Origin: DATGMB01 sp035293845
GTDB taxonomy: Bacteria; Acidobacteriota; Terriglobia; Bryobacterales; Bryobacteraceae
Assembly (NCBI GenBank): GCA_035293845.1
Contig: DATGMB010000160.1
Span: 1 to 10,341 of the forward strand
Length of the DNA: 10,341 bases
Reading direction: 5' to 3'
The translations under genes were made by a program, and so were the position numbers. Positions 5,635-10,341 of the stretch are shown in pieces (position 1 is the first letter of the stretch; each line of letters starts with the position of its first letter). Below the pieces are notes generated by a model, which searched no databases, was not told the origin of the DNA, and was given only the letters and a program-made list of their open reading frames with translations.

Positions 5635-7785
5635 ATGCGCGCATATCGCTACACCACTCCCCACGGGATCGAGGTCACCCGCACCCTTTCGAAAGCCGCC
5701 TTCCGCAAGGGTCTCGTGCACCTGCTGCGCGACCTCGATCGCCACCGTGGCATCTACCTTTCTTCGGGATACGAGTATCCCGGCAGGTACTCGCGCTGGG
5801 ACATCGCCTCGACCCGCCCGCCGCTCGAAATCGTTGCCTGGGACCGCCGCGTCGAGTTCCGCCCGCTCAATGGCCGCGGCGAAACGCTGGCCCGCATTCT
5901 CGAGCCCGTCCTGAGCGCCCACCCTCACTGGGACGATTTCGGCTGGGAATCCGGCATTCTCGCCGGCCGCCTCAAGCCTCTGCCGGCCCTCTTCGCCGAG
6001 GAAGAACGCAGCAAGCAGCCCTCGGCATTTTCCATTCTCCGCGCCCTCATCGCGGAGTTCCGCGGCGAAGAAGACTCGCGCCTCTCCCTGGTCGGCGCCT
6101 TCGGCTACGATCTCCTCTTCCAGTTCGAGCCCATTCCCAGACGGCTCCCCCGCAAGGGCCACCGGGACCTCCATCTCTTCCTCTGCGACGACATCTGGTT
6201 CATGGACCGCAAGAAGGAACAGGTCGAGCGTTACCGGTACGAATTCTCGCGCGAGGGCGTCTCGACCGAGGGCATGCCGCGCGATGCCGCCGCGGTCCCC
6301 GCAGCGAGAACGGTCGAGCGCGGCCCGATTGAAAGCGATCACACGCCTGAAGAGTACATGGCGAAGGTCGAGGCGGTCCGCGAAGGAATGCGCCGCGGCG
6401 ACTACTACGAAGTCGTGCTACGCCAGACCTTCCGCACGCCGTTTTCCGGCAGCCCGTCGGAATTATTCGAGCGCGTGCAGCGCGCCAGCCCGAGCCCTTA
6501 CGAATTCCTGCTGCAATTTGGCGAAGAGCAACTGGTCGGAGCCTCGCCCGAGATGTTCGTGCGGGTGGAGGGCCAGCGCGTCGAAACCTGCCCCATTTCG
6601 GGCACTGCGCAGCGCACCGGCGACCCGCTCCGCGACGCGGACAACATCAAAGAGCTGCTGCAATCGGCCAAGGAAGAATCCGAGCTCACCATGTGCACGG
6701 ACGTGGACCGCAACGATAAGTCGCGCGTCTGCGAGCCCGGCACCGTACAGGTCATCGGCCGCCGCCTGATCGAATCCTACGCCGGAGTTTTTCATACCGT
6801 AGACCACGTCGAAGGCTTCCTTCAGGAGGGCTTCGATTCGCTCGATGCGTTCCTGAGCCATATGTGGGCAGTGACGGTGATCGGCGCGCCCAAAAAGGCC
6901 GCCGCGCAAGCCATCGAATCGCTCGAAAAGGACGCGCGCGGCTGGTACGGCGGCGCCGTTGGGATGATCTCGCTGAACGGCGACATCAACACCGGCATCC
7001 TGATCCGCACCACCTATCTGCGCGATGGCGTCGCGCGCTATCCCGTCGGCGCCACTCTGCTCTACGATTCCATCCCCGCGATGGAGGAGCGCGAGACCCG
7101 CCTCAAGGCTACCGGGTTTTTCCGCACGCTGGGCGAGCCGGCGGCGCCATCTGCTCCCGCGACGGTCGAGCGGGAAGCGGCGGGCAGCGGCGCGAAGCTT
7201 CTCCTCGTCGATAACGACGATTGCTTCATCCACACCCTCGCCAACTACGCGCGCCAGACCGGCGCCGAAGTCGTCACGTACCGCGCCGGCTTCCCGCCGG
7301 AGCTGATCGCGCAGGTCGCCCCGACCCTGGTTCTGATCTCCCCAGGGCCCGGCCGCCCCGCCGATTTTGGCGTTCCCGACGTGGTGCGGCAGGCCGTGCG
7401 CCTGGGCATCCCGGTTTTCGGCGTGTGTCTCGGCCTGCAGGGCGTGGTCGAAGCCTTCGGCGGCGAGCTCGGCGTGCTCGATTACCCCGTGCACGGCAAG
7501 CCGTCGATGGTCCGCCACCGCGGCATCGGAGTATTCGAAGGACTGCCGGCGGAATTCCAGGTGGGCCGCTACCACTCGCTCTTCGCCCGCCGCGAAACCT
7601 TCCCGGCGTGCCTCGAAGTCACCGCGGAAACCGCGGATGGCGTGATCATGGGCGTGCGGCACCGCGAGCTGCCCATCGAAGCCGTACAGTTCCACCCCGA
7701 ATCGATTCTCAGCGCCGAGGGCCGCCACGGGCTCAAGCTGATGGAAAACGCCGTCCGGCTGGGCAAGCTGGCAGCGAAGGCATAG
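5635..7785 (+). CDS. trpE(G): Anthranilate synthase, fused TrpE-TrpG (TrpE(G) type)
   Basis: A 716-residue fusion converting chorismate and glutamine to anthranilate, the first step of tryptophan synthesis. The N-terminal part carries SSGYEYPGRYSRWD (43-56), a hallmark of the TrpE(G) branch known from Rhizobium and Azospirillum (about 730 residues). The chorismate/Mg site shows Glu350, TDVDRND (355-361), His409 in LSHMWAVTVIGAPKK, and WYGGAVGMISLNGDINTG. After an Ala/Pro linker (about residues 500-523) comes a class I glutamine amidotransferase domain with triad Cys598 (FGVCLGLQ), His687 and Glu689 (QFHPES). All key residues are present, so it should be active. A good Shine-Dalgarno, AAGGGG at 5622-5627, lies 7 bases before the ATG. 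No other trp genes adjoin it. No Trp-codon leader peptide is seen, unlike the attenuated alpha-proteobacterial genes. Confidence 0.95.
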   Translation: MRAYRYTTPHGIEVTRTLSKAAFRKGLVHLLRDLDRHRGIYLSSGYEYPGRYSRWDIASTRPPLEIVAWDRRVEFRPLNGRGETLARILEPVLSAHPHWDDFGWESGILAGRLKPLPALFAEEERSKQPSAFSILRALIAEFRGEEDSRLSLVGAFGYDLLFQFEPIPRRLPRKGHRDLHLFLCDDIWFMDRKKEQVERYRYEFSREGVSTEGMPRDAAAVPAARTVERGPIESDHTPEEYMAKVEAVREGMRRGDYYEVVLRQTFRTPFSGSPSELFERVQRASPSPYEFLLQFGEEQLVGASPEMFVRVEGQRVETCPISGTAQRTGDPLRDADNIKELLQSAKEESELTMCTDVDRNDKSRVCEPGTVQVIGRRLIESYAGVFHTVDHVEGFLQEGFDSLDAFLSHMWAVTVIGAPKKAAAQAIESLEKDARGWYGGAVGMISLNGDINTGILIRTTYLRDGVARYPVGATLLYDSIPAMEERETRLKATGFFRTLGEPAAPSAPATVEREAAGSGAKLLLVDNDDCFIHTLANYARQTGAEVVTYRAGFPPELIAQVAPTLVLISPGPGRPADFGVPDVVRQAVRLGIPVFGVCLGLQGVVEAFGGELGVLDYPVHGKPSMVRHRGIGVFEGLPAEFQVGRYHSLFARRETFPACLEVTAETADGVIMGVRHRELPIEAVQFHPESILSAEGRHGLKLMENAVRLGKLAAKA

Positions 7786-7806
7786 CGGCGGCTGTTTCGC
7801 CCGCGT

Positions 7807-9669
7807 TCACCACGCGATTTCATATTCGCCAACCGGTCGCGACCCGGAGGACTCCGGCAAATCCGTGTACCACACCGGCCCGGCCGCCTGGGCCGCGAAA
7901 GCTCCGCGCACCGCCGCCTCGAATTCGCTCCCGGGCTTCAATACCCAGATCACCCGCGCACCGGCCGGGACGGACATCCGCACCGGCGCACCGGACTGCT
8001 CCGGGCGTTCCAGCCGGTTCCCGCGCCACCACGCCACTACTGCGGGCGACCCGGCCCGGATGCGCCGATGATCGAGCACGGCCACTGGCAGCTCCGGCGC
8101 GTAGTACGCGATTTTGCGCCACGCCGCCGGGCCGCTCTCCCAGGCCACGACTGTCTCGCCCGGCCGCTCCGCCGCCAGCCGCCGCACTTCGCGGATGGTG
8201 TGGTCATCCACCGCCAGGGTCTTGGCGATATGCTCCGCCGAAGTCAGCGCGAGACCACTGGCCAAATCCGCCTCGATCCGGTCTGCGGCCGCGTGCCAGC
8301 CGGATTCCGCTGCACCGCGGTAATACCAGCCCCGGTGCAGGAACATGGTGACGTCCAGCAGCGCCGCCGGCGCGAGCAGGACAAGCAGCACCTGCGCCCG
8401 CGGCACGACTCCGAAATTCTTCACCCGTCCCATCCGCAGCACCAGGCCGCCGCCCAGACACGCAGCCGGAAGCCAAAGCACGGCGAATTCCGCGCTGTGC
8501 CGGTCGACGATCCACGCCACCGCCAGAGAAGCCGCGGCCACGATCGCGCCCCACCACGGTGAGACCTCGGCCTGGGTAAGGTCGAGCGCGCGGCTCACCA
8601 GGTATCCTGCGGCGAGCGCCAACGGCGGAAGCATCGCTAGCGCATGCCCCGGGTCTTCCACGTGTACCAGGATGGCGAAGGCGAACGCCGGAGCGAACCA
8701 CAGCGCGAGAAACGCCAGGCGCTCCCAGCCGAATTCCCATCCCCACCGGCGCCGCCAGGCGAGCACCGCCGCCGCGCCGCATCCCGGAAGCCCGCACAGC
8801 GTCCACACGACGGTGTGCCAGAACGTGGTCTGCCAGCGCCGCCCCGCCGCCCCGAACAGCCCGGAGCTCACCGAAGCCTGATCCGAGAGGTAGTCGAGGC
8901 AGGCCCGGACGAACGGCACCGGCCCGCCGGAAGCGAGCATCGCTGGAGCCAACCAGACGAGCACCGCGCCGGCCATCGCCGCCAGCGCCCTGCCGCCAGC
9001 CCGCCACCCCACCCGCGCCCGCAAGGCGCACGCCGCCCATAGGGGAAACAGCAGCGGGCCCGTTTCCGGACGGATGCCCGCCCCCAGCCCCAGGACAACC
9101 GCGCTCCACAGCACCCATCGGCGGTGCCCGCGCCAGGCGCGCCAGCAGCACGCCGCCACGGCCATCGAAACCACCGCCAGTTGCACCCGCACCGCGGAGG
9201 TGATCCCGGCGTGCCAGAAAACGGGATGGAGCACGAGCAGGCAGGCCGCACAGAAGCCCGAGTCGCCGCCCATCATGCGATTGCCCGCGACGGCCACCGG
9301 AGCCAATGCCGCGATGCTCCCCGCCACCGCCAGCGCGAACAGCAGCGTTTCCATGCGGCGGAATCGCAGCCACCATAGCGTCCGCAGCTCCATCACGAAC
9401 AGCGGATAACCGGGTGGATGCGGCTGGCTGGCGCGGATATCGAAATGCCCGATGGAGTAGGCGAAGTTGACGTCGTCGAACGTCACGAGCTGCCCGGGAC
9501 GGAGCGGATAGCGGGTGGCGAAAACCAGAACGCCGAAGAACAAGGCGGCAAACCAGGGGCGCCGGATCCAGGGCACCGAACTATCATAGGGGAATTGCCA
9601 TTCGGCATCGGCAATCCGGAGTAAGGGCATCTTCCTAGTACGTTTTGCCAGGCCCTTAGCGCTGGACAT
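7807..9669 (-). CDS. Polytopic membrane glycosyltransferase-like protein (GT-C fold, GT39/DUF2723-like)
   Basis: Up to 620 residues. About ten hydrophobic segments fill residues 40-445, followed by a soluble tail of about 175 residues. Between the first two segments lies TFDDVNFAYSIGHFDIRASQPHPPGYPLFV (described here by its parts: acidic pair Asp65-Asp66 and the HPPGYPLF element at 84-91), the first extracytoplasmic loop typical of GT-C transferases such as protein O-mannosyltransferases and DUF2723 proteins. These use polyprenyl-phosphate sugars; donor and acceptor are unknown here. The start is uncertain: ATG 9669 is 8 bases after the XRE stop, ATG 9630 has an adjacent AGGA, and GTG 9576 lies 6 bases after a -10-like TATGAT and gives a more usual N-terminus just before the first membrane segment. 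Its 3' end converges on trpE(G), leaving 21 bases with no clear terminator. Confidence 0.87.
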   Translation of the reverse strand: MSSAKGLAKRTRKMPLLRIADAEWQFPYDSSVPWIRRPWFAALFFGVLVFATRYPLRPGQLVTFDDVNFAYSIGHFDIRASQPHPPGYPLFVMELRTLWWLRFRRMETLLFALAVAGSIAALAPVAVAGNRMMGGDSGFCAACLLVLHPVFWHAGITSAVRVQLAVVSMAVAACCWRAWRGHRRWVLWSAVVLGLGAGIRPETGPLLFPLWAACALRARVGWRAGGRALAAMAGAVLVWLAPAMLASGGPVPFVRACLDYLSDQASVSSGLFGAAGRRWQTTFWHTVVWTLCGLPGCGAAAVLAWRRRWGWEFGWERLAFLALWFAPAFAFAILVHVEDPGHALAMLPPLALAAGYLVSRALDLTQAEVSPWWGAIVAAASLAVAWIVDRHSAEFAVLWLPAACLGGGLVLRMGRVKNFGVVPRAQVLLVLLAPAALLDVTMFLHRGWYYRGAAESGWHAAADRIEADLASGLALTSAEHIAKTLAVDDHTIREVRRLAAERPGETVVAWESGPAAWRKIAYYAPELPVAVLDHRRIRAGSPAVVAWWRGNRLERPEQSGAPVRMSVPAGARVIWVLKPGSEFEAAVRGAFAAQAAGPVWYTDLPESSGSRPVGEYEIAW

Positions 9670-9677
9670 GCGCCGTT

Positions 9678-9914
9678 CTATTCGCCACCACGGCGCTCCT
9701 CGGGATCGAGCAGGTCGAGCAAATCCATCCGCAGGACGCGCAGGATTTCATCCGCCGCTTCCATCGAAAGCAACCGTTTCCCCTTGAGCACGTTGTGGAT
9801 ATGCGGCTGCGAGATGCCGGTAATCTGAGCCAGCCGGCGCTCCGTGAACTCTCCCGCACGCACCCGCTCGCGCAATCGCTCGACGAAGCGGCGCTCCAGC
9901 TCGCGGAAGTCCAT
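9678..9914 (-). CDS. Small XRE-family HTH transcriptional regulator
   Basis: A 78-residue protein. The helix-turn-helix spans about residues 24-62: LAQITG (helix 2, 28-33), turn, then SQPHIHNVLKGKR (recognition helix, 35-47), followed by MEAADEILRVLRM. The N-terminal 22 residues form a charged helix, and there is no sensor or dimerisation domain beyond a short LLDLLDPEER tail. The start is supported by AAAGGG (9920-9925) five bases before the ATG, and a promoter is visible upstream. The gene is 8 bases from the glycosyltransferase frame downstream, suggesting cotranscription, and diverges from the cysteine-rich gene across 281 bases, which makes that region a likely target. Members of this type are common as small stand-alone regulators in Solibacter-like genomes (recollection). 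Confidence 0.88.
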   Translation of the reverse strand: MDFRELERRFVERLRERVRAGEFTERRLAQITGISQPHIHNVLKGKRLLSMEAADEILRVLRMDLLDLLDPEERRGGE

Positions 9915-9955
9915 TCGTTCCCTTTAGGCCTATTTCTCGCAGCTATAGGGGAGTA

Positions 9956-9984
9956 ATAATACGCTCCGCCAAGCATCCGGTAAA
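9956..9984 (-). promoter_or_regulatory. Candidate promoter for the XRE gene
   Basis: On the minus strand, TTTACC (9984-9979, four of six matches to TTGACA) and TATTAT (9961-9956, five of six matches to TATAAT) are separated by 17 bases. Transcription would begin near 9949, giving a leader of about 35 bases that includes the AAAGGG ribosome-binding site. Confidence 0.5.
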
Positions 9985-9988
9985 ACCC

Positions 9989-10007
9989 CGATATTCTATC
10001 GCGGATA
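9989..10007. promoter_or_regulatory. Overlapping inverted repeats upstream of the XRE promoter
   Basis: CGATA-TTC-TATCG (9989-10001) is a perfect repeat with 5-base arms; its right half also forms TATC-GCG-GATA (9997-10007). The result is three alternating GATA/TATC half-sites at 7-base steps, starting 4 bases upstream of the candidate -35. It is a plausible operator for the XRE protein itself, but this is inference. Confidence 0.4.
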
Positions 10008-10155
10008 CTCCTAGTACGGAATGAACTAAACGTCTAAATTTCAGTCGATTAGAATTATCGGAAAAGTACTATTCGGAATGGGATTTCAGACCCGCTCGTT
10101 TGTATTCTATTGACGAATTCGAAGGCTTGGTGAATTTTAGTACTGTTGTCATAGG

Positions 10156-10177
10156 GCAGCCACCCTACGGGGGCTGC
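10156..10177 (+). other. Hairpin directly before the ribosome-binding site
   Basis: GCAGCC (10156-10161) pairs with GGCTGC (10172-10177) and, after a bulged A, CCC (10163-10165) pairs with GGG (10169-10171) around loop TAC. The right arm touches the GGAGGA at 10178. There is no T tract, so it is not an intrinsic terminator; a 5' leader structure that influences translation or mRNA stability is more likely. Confidence 0.5.
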
Positions 10178-10183
10178 GGAGGA
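10178..10183 (+). promoter_or_regulatory. Shine-Dalgarno site for the cysteine-rich gene
   Basis: GGAGGA, the strongest ribosome-binding site in this half of the window, lies 12 bases before the ATG at 10196. The spacing is long but usable, and no other start in that frame is closer. Confidence 0.5.
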
Positions 10184-10195
10184 CGGACACAGCGA

Positions 10196-10341
10196 ATGGA
10201 CTGGAATCGATCGAGCGCCATCGGCCTTGCATTGGCCTCTTGTAGGCATTGCAATGGCCACGGCATGCGTATTCTTCGTCGGGGAATGGAGAAACCGTGC
10301 CCATGTGTTTTTCGTGCTATCTTCAGGGCCTGTTATGGCCG
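10196..10341 (+). CDS. N-terminus of an uncharacterised cysteine-rich (zinc-ribbon-like) protein, truncated by the window end
   Basis: Forty-eight codons are open to the last base, starting MDWNRSSAIGLALASC. Residues 16-23 read CRHCNGHG, a CxxCxGxG knuckle like that in DnaJ zinc domains. It is followed by PCPCVFRAIFRACYG, giving Cys pairs at about 16/19 and 34/36 plus a further Cys near 46. This spacing suggests a zinc-binding module followed by a basic amphipathic helix. Two other frames on the same strand are also open here, but only this one has the organised cysteine pattern and a GGAGGA site upstream. The function is unknown; nucleic-acid binding is possible. It diverges from the XRE gene. 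Confidence 0.6.
   Translation, partial: MDWNRSSAIGLALASCRHCNGHGMRILRRGMEKPCPCVFRAIFRACYG

Noticed and set aside
6463..7728. A 421-codon open frame on the minus strand
   Set aside because: It is antisense to trpE(G), whose catalytic residues are all intact; the composition is that of a codon-position shadow.
8204..9376. A 390-codon alternative frame on the minus strand
   Set aside because: It overlaps the membrane glycosyltransferase in another frame, is Gly/Arg-rich and has no hydrophobic segments or recognised motif.
10055..10261. A 68-codon minus-strand frame across the AT-rich region
   Set aside because: It has no ribosome-binding site or motif, spans a composition break and is opposite the start of the cysteine-rich gene.
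10254..10341. An open plus-strand frame from ATG 10254 with a hydrophobic stretch (ALHWPLVGIAMATACVFFVG counting upstream codons)
   Set aside because: It has no Shine-Dalgarno site and overlaps the frame that carries organised Cys pairs and a GGAGGA site; the hydrophobicity is probably a frame effect, though the window ends too soon to exclude it.

Overview
This is a chromosomal window of about 66% GC (estimated by eye) from a bacterium that is most likely an acidobacterium of the Solibacter/Bryobacter type. That placement is inferred from protein style (a secreted M19 dipeptidase, an 81-residue coiled-coil small protein, a small XRE regulator ahead of a membrane glycosyltransferase, a TrpE(G) fusion), from weak or absent Shine-Dalgarno sites at several genes, and from very tight gene packing. 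No tRNA, rRNA, CRISPR array, insertion sequence or prophage gene is visible.

Layout. 1-893 (minus): a two-gene unit, a PhnB-like VOC protein followed by an AhpD/carboxymuconolactone-decarboxylase-like protein cut by the window edge. 928-2040 (plus): a secreted M19 membrane dipeptidase, divergent from the VOC gene across only 34 bases. 2086-2517 (plus): a very basic DUF6496-like protein whose end overlaps the end of a HAD phosphatase/phosphomutase (2498-3109, minus). 3253-4448 (plus): a probable operon of an 81-residue coiled-coil protein, an alpha/beta hydrolase and a 67-residue protein, closed by a strong intrinsic terminator (4475-4523). 4533-5525 (plus): an exported TPR protein whose ribosome-binding site directly follows that terminator's T tract. 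5635-7785 (plus): a full-length anthranilate synthase TrpE(G) fusion standing apart from any other trp gene. 7807-9914 (minus): a small XRE regulator followed by a large polytopic glycosyltransferase-like protein. 9915-10195: an AT-rich regulatory region. 10196 to the window end (plus): the start of an uncharacterised cysteine-rich protein, a frame easily missed because the window truncates it.

Most genes are housekeeping or small conserved proteins with no obvious common pathway. No new defence, mobile or biosynthetic system is convincingly present. The most interesting parts are regulatory: a mirror-symmetric divergent promoter with both -10 boxes exactly 6 bases from the start codons (possible leaderless mRNAs); a TATC-N6-GATA palindrome shared with the trpE(G) promoter; a terminator and possible leader ORF directly before the TPR gene; and the AT-rich region between the XRE gene and the cysteine-rich gene, which holds inverted repeats and a hairpin next to the ribosome-binding site.
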